Below are positions 25,470-36,217 of a DNA stretch of 60,008 bases, in pieces. The notes beneath the pieces were generated by a model. The model saw nothing but the letters and a program-made list of their open reading frames with translations, was not told where the DNA came from and ran no database searches. The DNA comes from a virus, in the IMG/VR virus record IMGVR_UViG_3300021090_000002, positions 1 to 60,008 of that record. One strand, given 5' to 3'. The number at the start of each line of letters is the position of its first letter. The stretch's first letter is position 1. Made by a program: the position numbers and the translations under genes.

Positions 25470-25894
25470 GACTCCTCGCACTCAAGACTCCAACTCTGTA
25501 GCGCGCCGTATTCGTCCTTGGTGACGGTGAAATTCGTCACCAGCATAAGCAACTGCGGCCGATAGAACGTAAAACTACCTTCCGTTCGCGTTGATCCCGC
25601 GACGGCTGTTCGTCCGGCCGTCCCGCCCGTCAAGAAACCAAGTTCGGCGATGCAAGACACGGTAAGCTGCAAGCCGGGCCAGATCGCATCGATGGCAGGC
25701 GGTTGCTGATCGTTGCCGCTGATCGTGCTACGATACTTGCGAAACTGTGCGCTCGATACGTCGATAAGCGCCCCGTTGATTGTGCGCCGCAAGTTCGCCG
25801 CCGCGCCGATCGGGTCAAGCGATTGCGTGAGGCCCCGCGCGCTATACGGCGGAACGCCCATCCCGGTAAGGATAAGTTGTGTTTCGTTGGCCAT
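25466..25894 (-). CDS. minor tail protein, 142 aa
   Basis: Contains PYSARGLTQSLDPI and FRKYRSTISGNDQQPPAID, a pattern I associate with a small tail protein placed directly after the tape measure in alphaproteobacterial siphophages. Probably part of the distal tail. Confidence 0.6.
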   Translation of the reverse strand: MANETQLILTGMGVPPYSARGLTQSLDPIGAAANLRRTINGALIDVSSAQFRKYRSTISGNDQQPPAIDAIWPGLQLTVSCIAELGFLTGGTAGRTAVAGSTRTEGSFTFYRPQLLMLVTNFTVTKDEYGALQSWSLECEES

Positions 25895-25896
25895 GG

Positions 25897-28272
25897 TCAG
25901 CCTCTATACCAAGTCGGCTTGCGGCCCGCGCTACGCAGGCTCTTGCGCGAGGCGTAGCGCTGCAACTGACCGACAACATCCGAACCGCCCATCATCGGGA
26001 ACGACTCGCCGCCTATGTTGACGTTGACGGGTCGTAGCGATCCGCTGCCCGCCTGTGCAGTCGCTAGCCCGCCGTCTGCGAAGCGGGAGACAGATGGCAT
26101 AAACGACGACGCTGCATGCGCCAAACCGCCCATGTTGAAGCCGCGCCCCTGCATGAGTGCGCGAACTTTCTCAATCGGGATTTGCATCCGGCGAATCGCT
26201 TCCATAAACGCGACGCCGTAGCCTTGGACGGATCGAGCCGGCTGAACGAACTCGCCATCTGACAGCCGCGCCGGAATGGAATCGCTTCGCGAGCTTCCCG
26301 GCCCTCGCACATGTCCGCCGCGTGCGAAGCCCGTCGTTTCCGTTCCGTCGCCGCTTCCGCCGGTAGCCGCTTTGACCGCGGCGATCACTCGCTTTGCGCC
26401 TGCGATGATTGAATCGAAGACACCCAAGATTTTATCGCGCCAATCTGTGAATATCCCGGTCACAAAACTTAGAGCGTCATTGAAGACACCCTTGACGCTA
26501 TCCAATGCGCCCGTAGCTTTGGAAACAATCCAATCCCAGACGCCAGTGACGAAATCACGGATCGCCGTCCATGCGTCAACGAATGGCTGAACAATTTTGC
26601 CGAGCCATGAAAGGATGACTTGGAAGCCCTCTGCCGTCTTGGCCTTGATCGCCTCCCATACGTCTGAGGCAATCTGTTTAAGATTTTTCCAGACTTCAGA
26701 CCAGCCGCCGCTAAAGAGACCAAGCTTTGCTAGTGCCGTCACCACTAAAAAGCCGATCGCCAAACCAAGCGCGATGATAATTCCAATCGGCGAGGCAAGT
26801 ATTGTGACAAGCAAACCAACGGCAGAAACAAGACCCGCAAAGGCGATCTGCGCAACAGCGATGATTCCCGGCACAGCCGCGAGACCAACACTGAAGAGCA
26901 ACACCAACCCGCGAACGGTAGTTGCGACAACGCCAATCGCAGCGCCCAAAAGCCGAAAGCCGCCAAGCAACTTCGTCACCAATAAAATAGTTGCGAGTTG
27001 CCCGCCCGTGAGTTCGGTCCCGAACAGTTTATTCATCGCTACGGCGACCTGATCAAGCACAGCCAAAAACGCAGTGAACGCGGGGACGACGATTCCGTTA
27101 AACGTCTTCTGAACGCCGATGCCAAACGCGATCACACCATCACGGGCCTTGATAAAGAAACCGTTTTTTACGTCCTTGTCGCGGCCATCCAGCAACGCAA
27201 TGAAATCAGCGATGATCGGTCGCGCCTTGGTCGCGATATCAAGTCCGAACTGAAGAATCGCGGCGCGGTTGCGAACGATTGCTTCAATGAACGAATTGAC
27301 AAGGCCAGTAACGGACGGCGCAAAAAGCAGAACGAACGAATCCTTCAAGCTCGCGGACGCACGCGACAGCTTATCAAACGAGTCGTTCAACGTTTGACCG
27401 ATCGATATTTCTAACGCCGTAAGAGGCGGCGCGATCCGCTTCGCTTCCTCTTGGAGCTTGCGAATCCCATCCGCGCCCTGCGCAAAGAAATTCACAGCCC
27501 GCGCATTCTTCGTGCCAACAACCTGCATCACGGTATTGACGCGCTCTAGCGGATTCTCGATATCCTTCACTGCGTCGGCGAAGTCTAGCAGAATGCCTTG
27601 GCCTTCACGAAGCGATCCGTCCACGTTGCGGATACTTACCCCGAGCTTTTGCAGCGGCGATGCGGAAGACGCCGCTTCGTCCCGCATGTCGCGAAGTCGC
27701 TTGTTGTATTGAAGATAGTCAATCTCCCCGCCTTGCAATTCGCGAAACAGCCTGCCCTGTTTCTTGCGAAGATCGTCTTGCTTATCTCCCGATTCGCGAA
27801 CGATGCCGTTCAACTTCGTCAGGGCGCGCGTGAATTTGTCTTCCCCCAAGCCGCTTTGTTCGGCCGCGAAGCGCAACGTTGAAAATTCTTCGGCCGCGAG
27901 TCCAACCGATGCGCCGACTTCCTCAAGCGTATCTGCGCTATCACCCGCGCCGCGAAGAGTCTTTTGAATCCCCGCGCCCGCGAGCGCGATTGACCCGGCG
28001 GCGATGCCAAGATTGCGCACGCTTCCAAGAACTGCCTGTTCAAGGTTGCCGAACTGTTGCCGAACTTTCTGCGCTTCGCCGCCGAACGCCTTAAGGCGCG
28101 CGGTTACAGCATCAATGGATGCGCCGAGTCTCTGAAAGCCGGACGACGCATTAGCGGCGGCGCTAAGTTGCGTAAAAGCCTTCGTGCCCGCATCGCCGAT
28201 CGCTTTCAGTTGCGCCTCGATAGCTTTGCCGCCTTCAAGGGCAATGCGTTGAGTAATCGTTTTACCGGCCAT
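25897..28272 (-). CDS. tape measure protein
   Basis: A 791-residue helical protein with long coiled-coil N-terminal parts, a run of hydrophobic helices near residues 405-510 (TILLVTKLLGG, GIIIALGLAIGFLVV) and a Gly-rich C-terminal part. Size, composition and place after the G/GT chaperone genes identify the tail tape measure, which sets tail length and enters the host membrane. At about 0.15 nm per residue the tail would be roughly 120 nm (rule of thumb). Confidence 0.9.
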   Translation of the reverse strand: MAGKTITQRIALEGGKAIEAQLKAIGDAGTKAFTQLSAAANASSGFQRLGASIDAVTARLKAFGGEAQKVRQQFGNLEQAVLGSVRNLGIAAGSIALAGAGIQKTLRGAGDSADTLEEVGASVGLAAEEFSTLRFAAEQSGLGEDKFTRALTKLNGIVRESGDKQDDLRKKQGRLFRELQGGEIDYLQYNKRLRDMRDEAASSASPLQKLGVSIRNVDGSLREGQGILLDFADAVKDIENPLERVNTVMQVVGTKNARAVNFFAQGADGIRKLQEEAKRIAPPLTALEISIGQTLNDSFDKLSRASASLKDSFVLLFAPSVTGLVNSFIEAIVRNRAAILQFGLDIATKARPIIADFIALLDGRDKDVKNGFFIKARDGVIAFGIGVQKTFNGIVVPAFTAFLAVLDQVAVAMNKLFGTELTGGQLATILLVTKLLGGFRLLGAAIGVVATTVRGLVLLFSVGLAAVPGIIAVAQIAFAGLVSAVGLLVTILASPIGIIIALGLAIGFLVVTALAKLGLFSGGWSEVWKNLKQIASDVWEAIKAKTAEGFQVILSWLGKIVQPFVDAWTAIRDFVTGVWDWIVSKATGALDSVKGVFNDALSFVTGIFTDWRDKILGVFDSIIAGAKRVIAAVKAATGGSGDGTETTGFARGGHVRGPGSSRSDSIPARLSDGEFVQPARSVQGYGVAFMEAIRRMQIPIEKVRALMQGRGFNMGGLAHAASSFMPSVSRFADGGLATAQAGSGSLRPVNVNIGGESFPMMGGSDVVGQLQRYASRKSLRSAGRKPTWYRG

Positions 28273-28918
28273 CGGTTTGAACCTTGCTGAAATAGAGCGA
28301 TGCGAGTTGCTTACTTACGTCCTGCGCAACCCCTGAGATATTAAACCGCTTCTGAATCGTAACCTGTTTCAAGCCAACGAAAAGCGGTACGGCGCTAACT
28401 TTGCCGCGCTTGCCTTCCGAACCCCGACGAAGTTTTGAAAGCGAAAGTTTCAATCCTGAATTGGATCGCTGCGCTTCGCTCAAGCGCACATTAGTCGCGA
28501 GCAAAGGAAGCTTGCCCGGACGATTGAGCGAAAACATTTTAATACCGCGCTCGATAAAGCCGCGAGCCGTTGCGCGGTTGCGCCCATTCTTTGGCGTGCT
28601 GCGCAACGGAATCCAAAGCAGGCCACTCTTACCGACAATCCGCGCGCCCTCTTCGAAGACCAACGAATATGAAATCCGATGAAAGCCAAACGCGGCGGCG
28701 TTGATCGATTCCTTTTTTGACGGATAGATGTTCACCCGCCATGCGTTTTGCCAACGCGATGAAAAACCCGCCGCTCCGATGTTCTGGCGACCTTTGAGCT
28801 TAAGCAAATCCCCAACGGTACGGATCGCTTCCGTTGCGGCATGCGCGATCGTATCGCGTGCGTCCTTGCTGAACGCAACGCGAACTTTGTCCGCGATGTT
28901 GTTTGCCACGATCGCCAT
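28262..28918 (-). CDS. DUF6441-like tail protein
   Basis: 218 residues with SRWQNAWRVNIYPSKKESI, GLLWIPLRSTP and the C-terminal SAVPLFVGLKQVTIQKRF, which I match to the DUF6441 family found beside the tape measure in phages and gene transfer agents. Overlaps the tape measure start by 11 bases. Confidence 0.65.
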   Translation of the reverse strand: MAIVANNIADKVRVAFSKDARDTIAHAATEAIRTVGDLLKLKGRQNIGAAGFSSRWQNAWRVNIYPSKKESINAAAFGFHRISYSLVFEEGARIVGKSGLLWIPLRSTPKNGRNRATARGFIERGIKMFSLNRPGKLPLLATNVRLSEAQRSNSGLKLSLSKLRRGSEGKRGKVSAVPLFVGLKQVTIQKRFNISGVAQDVSKQLASLYFSKVQTDGR

Positions 28919-29194
28919 TTAGTCCCGCGTCCATTCGCGAACTTGCTTTTTCAAATCCTTCGGATCGCCGCGCGATGCCATTGCGCCGATATTCAGCGCT
29001 TCGGCGTTCGCGAACGCCCGGCGCTTGGAAGCAATAAACAAAAACGCAGAAATCCGACGCGGCGTATAAGACCAAACGTCGCGCGGATCGTGACCGGCCG
29101 AAATTAGCTCTTCGACCGCTGCGGCGATTTCGTAACCGGAATGTTTGTAGGCCCTGCGTCCAACACGCCCGCGATTGCCGTGAGGGCCTCCACG
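28919..29194 (-). CDS. tail assembly chaperone GT extension (reached by -1 frameshift)
   Basis: An open -1 frame with no suitable start codon of its own runs from the slippery site in gene G to a stop just before the DUF6441 gene. It encodes 91 residues (YEIAAAVEELISAGHDP, RRISAFLFIASKRRAF, GDPKDLKKQVREWTRD). Fusion to the first 112 residues of G gives a 203-residue G-T protein, the two-product arrangement used by lambda-like tails to chaperone the tape measure. Confidence 0.75.
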   Translation of the reverse strand, partial: RGGPHGNRGRVGRRAYKHSGYEIAAAVEELISAGHDPRDVWSYTPRRISAFLFIASKRRAFANAEALNIGAMASRGDPKDLKKQVREWTRD

Positions 29195-29529
29195 AAAGGG
29201 GCAACACCTTTCGGCATCGTCGCTTCGATGATCTTCTGGATAAGCTCAAGCTGTTCATGCGCGGCGAGCGACGCGGCGACCGCTTCAACTTCGACGCTGC
29301 CCGGCATCCCCGTCCCGGCGGCGATGATCGCGGCGATTGCTTCCGGTGCCAGCTTGAAGATCGTTTCGGCGTCAAGCTTCGGCTCGCGCCCTGTCAAAAG
29401 CTCGCGGAAGACGGGGAAGCGTTGAAGCAACACGGCAAAGCCGGTTGCAGAAACTCCGGTGATGGGAATGGACGTGCCGCGTACGGGGACCGTGAGCGAA
29501 GACGGGGCGATATCAAGCAAGCCGGGCAT
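29104..29529 (-). CDS. tail assembly chaperone, G-type
   Basis: A 141-residue protein (MPGLLDIAPSSLTVPVRG, then helical Ala/Ile-rich sequence) directly after the major tail protein and before the tape measure, the position of gpG. Codons 110-112 read GCC CCT TTC and contain a canonical heptamer. The region after the slip is the usual short G C-terminus. Confidence 0.75.
   Translation of the reverse strand: MPGLLDIAPSSLTVPVRGTSIPITGVSATGFAVLLQRFPVFRELLTGREPKLDAETIFKLAPEAIAAIIAAGTGMPGSVEVEAVAASLAAHEQLELIQKIIEATMPKGVAPFVEALTAIAGVLDAGPTNIPVTKSPQRSKS
29194..29200 (-). promoter_or_regulatory. -1 frameshift slippery heptamer
   Basis: C CCT TTC in the G frame (X XXY YYZ). Slipping back one base continues in the GT frame without a stop for 91 codons. 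It is analogous to G GGA AAG of lambda. Confidence 0.72.
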
Positions 29530-29562
29530 GTTCTAAAATCCTCTTTCTAAAAGTCATCTTGG

Positions 29563-29587
29563 CCCGGCCGCAAAATACGCGGCCGGG
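29563..29587 (-). terminator. hairpin between major tail protein and G genes
   Basis: CCCGGCCGC / GCGGCCGGG, 9-bp stem and 7-base loop, no strong U-run on the minus strand. Likely attenuates or stabilises the abundant tail-tube mRNA. Confidence 0.5.
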
Positions 29588-29603
29588 GAAAATCTTCGAA
29601 CCG

Positions 29604-30161
29604 CTATACGGACTCGGACTCGGACTCGCTTGGATAGTCGCCGGACTCGCCGCCTTCGAGGGCAAGCAGCGTTGCGGTGCCGAAGCTTCCGTTGACAACC
29701 GCACACTCGCCGGTCACTTCAAGCTGGCCCCATTCGTCCGAAATCGGATTGAGCGACGACGACGGAAGAAAATCGACCTTGTTCAGGAGGATGATCCAGC
29801 GGGGACCAACTTCGTTCGTTCCGGTGAAACGCAGTTCGCCGGAAATCGCGTTCTCCGAGAAAATATCGATTTCCGTGTATCCATCCGAATTCGTCTCGGG
29901 ATCGCCAAGCAGCGCGAGGCCCAGATTGTGCGCGTTCCATTCTTCCATGAGAACGCGGACCGTCATCGATTTTTTGAGCACGATGGTTCGATCCTTCGAC
30001 CGAACGCCTTCCATCGAAGAGAAGTGCTCAAGAGATTCGGCGTTCGGCGTGAGTTCGAATTCGGGCACGTTGCCAAGATGCTTCCAGACGCTCGCGCCCG
30101 TGCGCTTGAATTCAACGATGCCTTTGCCGACGAAATAGTTGGTGATATTCGGGGCGGACAT
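29604..30161 (-). CDS. major tail (tube) protein
   Basis: A 185-residue protein (APNITNYFVGKGIVEFKRTG, KKSMTVRVLMEEW, GLALLGDP) matching the phage tail-tube pattern of lambda-like siphophages. AGGAG precedes the ATG. It ends in a Ser-Glu repeat, SESESESV, encoded by a hexameric DNA repeat and shared with the connector protein. Expected to be abundant in virions. Confidence 0.82.
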   Translation of the reverse strand: MSAPNITNYFVGKGIVEFKRTGASVWKHLGNVPEFELTPNAESLEHFSSMEGVRSKDRTIVLKKSMTVRVLMEEWNAHNLGLALLGDPETNSDGYTEIDIFSENAISGELRFTGTNEVGPRWIILLNKVDFLPSSSLNPISDEWGQLEVTGECAVVNGSFGTATLLALEGGESGDYPSESESESV

Positions 30162-30192
30162 GACAGACTCCTGACTCTGATTTGTGAGACTG

Positions 30193-30657
30193 TCAGGCCG
30201 GAATCAAATCCGGCCGCAAAACGTACCGAAAGGCAAAGCTAATTCCCGCGATACCTTCGATGGTGCGTCCGGCCGCAAATCCGGTTGCAAATCCGGCATA
30301 ACGTAAATCCCCGTCATGGCACAGGGCAACTAACGTTTCATCGTGCAAAACCGCCCGAATTACCTTGCGTCGAAGGGTGTTCAGGGCCGGGCCGATATCG
30401 TCCGCATTCTTCTGCACCAACAAATGCACTTCCGGAGTCATCACGACGATAACCGGCGTTGTCGCCGGACGTTTTCGCCCATACGCGGATTCCTCCGGCT
30501 CTTCGTCGGCGTCTAGAAGAATCAGCGCGCCGTCTTTTACTTTCTTTTCCGGCACGCTGATCTGATTACGGTACGCGTTATCCGCGCCCGCAACCGACTT
30601 CAAAACAGCAAGCAGGCGTGTAAGGATCGCTTCGCGATTATCGAATGCGGCGGCCAT
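30193..30657 (-). CDS. tail terminator / completion protein
   Basis: A 154-residue alpha/beta protein beginning NREAILTRLLAVLKSVAG and ending in a beta-rich part (ISFAFRYVLRPDL), as in gpU-type tail terminators. It lies just upstream of the tube gene in transcription order. Site 4 of the oriented motif lies inside it. Confidence 0.6.
   Translation of the reverse strand: MAAAFDNREAILTRLLAVLKSVAGADNAYRNQISVPEKKVKDGALILLDADEEPEESAYGRKRPATTPVIVVMTPEVHLLVQKNADDIGPALNTLRRKVIRAVLHDETLVALCHDGDLRYAGFATGFAAGRTIEGIAGISFAFRYVLRPDLIPA
30326..30339 (-). promoter_or_regulatory. oriented 14-mer, site 4
   Basis: Minus strand GAAACGTTAGTTGC within the tail terminator gene, codons GAA ACG TTA GTT; the rare leucine codon TTA is kept. 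Last base differs from consensus. Confidence 0.55.
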
Positions 30658-30672
30658 GACGTTTGACTCCGA

Positions 30673-32304
30673 TTAGGTTAGAACTGTGAAGCGAATACGG
30701 CCGTGCGCGCCGGGGCCGCTGTTTGCGAAAGTACCGACTGCCGCTACACCGGCTGCACCAACTGCAAAGCTAATACCTGATCCGACAGCCGGGCCGCCGC
30801 TTGCAAGCGTGACTATGTGTGAGACGTACGCGCCCGAACCGCCACCGGGAGCGCCTTTCGATACAGCGGTTGACGTTACACCACCGCCCGCGCCCGAACC
30901 GCCGCCTCCGGGTCCGCTGCCAGCATTACCAGCAATGAAGCCGTTGCTCGCCGGATGCGTCACACTCGCGCCGCCCACGCCGCCGCTACCGGGCGCATTA
31001 CCGCCAGCGCCAGACGTTGACGTGCCACCGTCGTTTCGCGTCTGCCCCGCCCCGGCTGTACCGCCGCTGGTGTTAACACTGTTGCCGCCGCTAGCTGTTG
31101 CCGCCGCGCCCGGAGTATGTTCACCGGATGCTGGATTGCCACCATTTGCAGTAAGGTTAAGCGTTGACACCGTTGACGCACCGGGGCCGGTCGGATGAAT
31201 GGAAGCACCGGCAAGGCTTGTCAGCGCCGAACCGCCGCAACCCGGTCCCCAGACCTCAATCTTCATCGTGTTGTAGTTAGGCGTTGTTTGCGATCCCGAA
31301 CCGGAGTCGAACGTCGCAAGAATGCCGGTCGTGACTCCTGCCACTGTGCCGGTCGCGCTACTCGTCACCGATTCACTAAAACCTTGCGCGTCCGTGTACG
31401 CGACACGACACTTAAGCGTGCTGCCAACATCGGACACGGTAGCAACATACGTTGACGCCGTTGCGCCTCCAATGTCAGTGCTTGCGCCGCGAACCCATTG
31501 ATATGTGATTCCGGTTGCCGCGCCGTCCGGGTCATTGTTGTTGAACGTCGCGGTGCATGTTTGACCTTGCTGCGCAGTAGTCGCAAACGCGACCGACACC
31601 GTGGCGTCGCCGTCGTCCGTGTAAACCGCCGCCGTCGAATTCGAGTCAATCGCTTCCGAGAAACCTTGCCCATCCGTGTAACTGACACGACACTTAAGCG
31701 TGCTGCCAACGTCGGACCCGGTAGCAACATACGTTGACGCCGTTGCGCCTCCAATGTCAGTGCTTGCGCCGCGAACCCATTGGTATGTGATTCCGGTTGC
31801 CGCGCCGTCCGGGTCATTGTTGTTGAACGTGCATGTGAGAGTTAGACCAACGCCGGGATTTCCTGTGACAGTTGCAGTTGCGTCGCCGCTGTCGATCCCG
31901 GCAACTGCCGCTGTGCTATTTGAATAGATTATCTCAAAGAAACTTTTTGCGTCCTTATAGATAACGCGGCATTTGATGGTGTGGCCGGGGTCTGTATTGG
32001 TTAATACATACGTTGACGAAGTTGCGCCGTTGATTACTGTTTCTGAATCACGAATCCATTGATACGTCGGACCTTCTATAGCCGCACCGTCCGGGTCGTC
32101 ATCGTTGAACGTGCAAGTTAGTGTTTGCCCTTCTGTTGCGGTTCCTGTAACGGTCGCGGTTGCGTCGCCCGTATCCGCGCTCGGATCAAACCAGCGTATC
32201 GCGCCCCAGACACTACCATCCCATTCAAATTGCGGCGAACCGGGAACCGCTGGGTCCGGATACTGATCGCCGATTGTTGGTGATGCTGGAAAATTCAAAG
32301 CCAT
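30673..32304 (-). CDS. Ig-like-repeat, glycine-rich tail adhesin
   Basis: A 543-residue virion protein. After an N-terminal attachment part it has three Ig/cadherin-like repeats of about 94 residues, each with TYQW, GATASTY and KCRVSYTD-type landmarks. The C-terminal 200 residues are a glycine-rich region (GGGGSGAGGG and similar) like the receptor-contacting polyglycine parts of adhesins. Two repeats are nearly identical in DNA. It lies next to the collagen-like fibre gene. Confidence 0.75.
   Translation of the reverse strand: MALNFPASPTIGDQYPDPAVPGSPQFEWDGSVWGAIRWFDPSADTGDATATVTGTATEGQTLTCTFNDDDPDGAAIEGPTYQWIRDSETVINGATSSTYVLTNTDPGHTIKCRVIYKDAKSFFEIIYSNSTAAVAGIDSGDATATVTGNPGVGLTLTCTFNNNDPDGAATGITYQWVRGASTDIGGATASTYVATGSDVGSTLKCRVSYTDGQGFSEAIDSNSTAAVYTDDGDATVSVAFATTAQQGQTCTATFNNNDPDGAATGITYQWVRGASTDIGGATASTYVATVSDVGSTLKCRVAYTDAQGFSESVTSSATGTVAGVTTGILATFDSGSGSQTTPNYNTMKIEVWGPGCGGSALTSLAGASIHPTGPGASTVSTLNLTANGGNPASGEHTPGAAATASGGNSVNTSGGTAGAGQTRNDGGTSTSGAGGNAPGSGGVGGASVTHPASNGFIAGNAGSGPGGGGSGAGGGVTSTAVSKGAPGGGSGAYVSHIVTLASGGPAVGSGISFAVGAAGVAAVGTFANSGPGAHGRIRFTVLT
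31402..31830 (-). repeat. 147-bp tandem repeat, 282-bp period, in the adhesin gene
   Basis: 31402-31548 and 31684-31830 are almost identical, with about three mismatches seen. They encode the same part of successive Ig-like domains, showing recent duplication or recombination between domains. Confidence 0.8.
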
Positions 32305-32321
32305 GATACTGCTGCTTTCTC

Positions 32322-34498
<2,177 letters not shown>

Positions 34499-34499
<1 letters not shown>

Positions 34500-34891
34500 T
34501 ACACTGACTCGGATTCGGACTCGGATTCCGACGCGGACGCGGATTCGGATTCGTCGTCCGTCTTGTCCGACAAAATCAAATACACTTCGCCGTCGCGCTC
34601 GCCTTTAGGGGACGGCTTCACGCGATAGCTTGTGACTTCCCAACTCAATCCGTTAAACGCGATCCGCGCGCCTTCGAGCGAGTCAACGGATACGCCGCGC
34701 GCCGTAAGTTCGGCGACGCGCAACACGCCAACCGGCCGGATCGTCTGAATGTTCACGTCTTCGCCGATATCGACTCCGGCGGTCTTATCGAGAATCGTCA
34801 GGTCTTCGTATTCGGAATCCGCGAGCGTGAGCACGGCCGGGACACCCTGAATCGCATAGATCGGGTTGTATAGAAGAGCCTGATAATCCAT
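34499..34891 (-). CDS. head-tail connector-type protein
   Basis: A 130-residue protein (MDYQALLYNPIYAIQGVPAVL, ITSYR-like end WEVTSYRVKPSP) resembling gpFII-type head-tail attachment proteins. The last 18 residues are a Ser-Glu/Ala repeat ending SESESESV. ATG directly follows a hairpin. Confidence 0.6.
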
Positions 34892-34935
34892 GGTCCGGCC
34901 GTCCTTGCGGCGGACAATTTAGACGGCCGGGGACC
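34892..34935 (-). promoter_or_regulatory. hairpin at the connector start
   Basis: GGTCCGGCCGTC pairs with GACGGCCGGGGACC across a loop of 18 bases; the 3' arm on the mRNA touches the start codon. It follows site 5 of the oriented motif, as at the endolysin leader. Confidence 0.5.
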
Positions 34936-34940
34936 TAGAA

Positions 34941-34954
34941 TCAGCTAACGTTTC
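34941..34954 (-). promoter_or_regulatory. oriented 14-mer, site 5
   Basis: Minus strand GAAACGTTAGCTGA, containing the TAG stop of the FkbM-like gene. One mismatch (C for T). Confidence 0.6.
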
Positions 34955-35583
34955 GGAGTCAGAACAACGTCTTTATGAACACGTTCGGCGACGACATAAC
35001 CAATACCGGCAAGCCATTTTTCGGCGTCGCCTTGCTGGCTTCCATACTTTTCGGAAAGCCCTTTGTCTTCAATGACGATTGTTGGACGGTGACGAATGAT
35101 CGTCTTCACCGCGCCCTGCAAGGCGTTGAGTTCGAATCCCTCGATATCGAGATAGAGCAAATCGCAAGCGGGATATTGAAAATCATCGATCCGGACGACG
35201 GGGATTTGCCCGCCGCTCGCGACGTAAAACGCGCCGCAGTTCGCAAGCTCATGCGATGCCAATTCGAGTCGGATCAAATCCGGCATAACACCTAGCGCCG
35301 CCTGCGTCCGAACGACGTTCGGCAGATGCGCCGTGTTCACCGTCAATGCGACGAAGTTCAGCGGATGCGGCTCGAAGGTATAGACCGTTTCGAATTCCTT
35401 CGCGAGCGCGATCGGCCACACGCCGCAATTGCCGCCCGCTTGAACACAAACGCCGCGCCCGCACGTATGCTTGAGTGCAACGGCTAGGTCTTTCGCCATG
35501 TTGAAGATGACTTTGTTGCAGGCAACATCCATTGCTGGAAACAGCAAGCCACGTACACGCTTAAAGCCCTTAATCTCAATCAT
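34945..35583 (-). CDS. FkbM-family SAM-dependent methyltransferase
   Basis: A 212-residue methyltransferase: VCVQAGGNCGVWPIAL is motif I (about 46-61), YTFEPHPLNFVALTVN (about 68-83) is the signature of the FkbM family, and LLYLDIEGFELNALQGA (about 140) is the family's conserved C-terminal block. Known relatives O-methylate sugars or fatty acids. It closes a four-gene cassette with glycosyltransferase-like genes, so a glycan is a likely substrate. Confidence 0.85.
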   Translation of the reverse strand: MIEIKGFKRVRGLLFPAMDVACNKVIFNMAKDLAVALKHTCGRGVCVQAGGNCGVWPIALAKEFETVYTFEPHPLNFVALTVNTAHLPNVVRTQAALGVMPDLIRLELASHELANCGAFYVASGGQIPVVRIDDFQYPACDLLYLDIEGFELNALQGAVKTIIRHRPTIVIEDKGLSEKYGSQQGDAEKWLAGIGYVVAERVHKDVVLTPKR

Positions 35584-36217
35584 TTTCCTTCATCCAATCG
35601 TTGACGTGTTGTTGCACTGTTTGAATGATTCCTTTACGCGTGCGAATTTGCGTCTGCATCGCCTCCTTACGATCCGCTTCGGGGAAGTGCGAGAACGGGA
35701 GAAGATTCGCGTACACGCTTCCGTCATGATTCCAAAACAGTTTGCGCGGCTGATCTGAAAACTTTGACCGAACCCCCGCGTCATCGCGCGTCGGCAATAA
35801 CTCGCCATCCGCGAAGACATTGCCGAAGTCATTGACGATCGCCGGAATCAGCAACCTATGTTTGGCGGCGACATACAGACGCGAGCCGCCGACGTACTCG
35901 CAAACGATATTTCGCGGCCGGTTGCGTAAGTGCGGCGGCAACTCGATTTCACTTCGACGCTGCAAGCGGCCGGTGACAAGCATCACCGGGTTAGTCACGC
36001 CGTCGCGCAAGATGCTTTCTTCAAGCAGGCGGTAATGCCCGGTCGCAGCATTGAAAAGTCGCACATACGATTCTTCCATGATATCGCGAACGGGATCGTA
36101 CTTCGCATTCCACCAAGTCTCTTTTCCTTTCCATCGCTTGGCAATTTCAGGAATGAGGCGCGGCGAAGCAAGATTGAAAATGCGTTCAGCACTTAACAGT
36201 ACAAAACGGACGTGCAT
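35576..36217 (-). CDS. ParB/sulfiredoxin-like domain protein (tentative)
   Basis: 213 residues from the ATG overlapping the upstream stop. The stretch RLLEESILRDGVTNPVMLVTG, then EYVGGSRLYVAAKHRLLIPAIV reads like the core of ParB/Srx-fold proteins (a loop offering a ligand site, then G-x-R and a helix). No HTH is evident. It may be an enzyme or nucleotide-binding partner of the flanking glycosyltransferase and methyltransferase. Confidence 0.45.
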   Translation of the reverse strand: MHVRFVLLSAERIFNLASPRLIPEIAKRWKGKETWWNAKYDPVRDIMEESYVRLFNAATGHYRLLEESILRDGVTNPVMLVTGRLQRRSEIELPPHLRNRPRNIVCEYVGGSRLYVAAKHRLLIPAIVNDFGNVFADGELLPTRDDAGVRSKFSDQPRKLFWNHDGSVYANLLPFSHFPEADRKEAMQTQIRTRKGIIQTVQQHVNDWMKEND

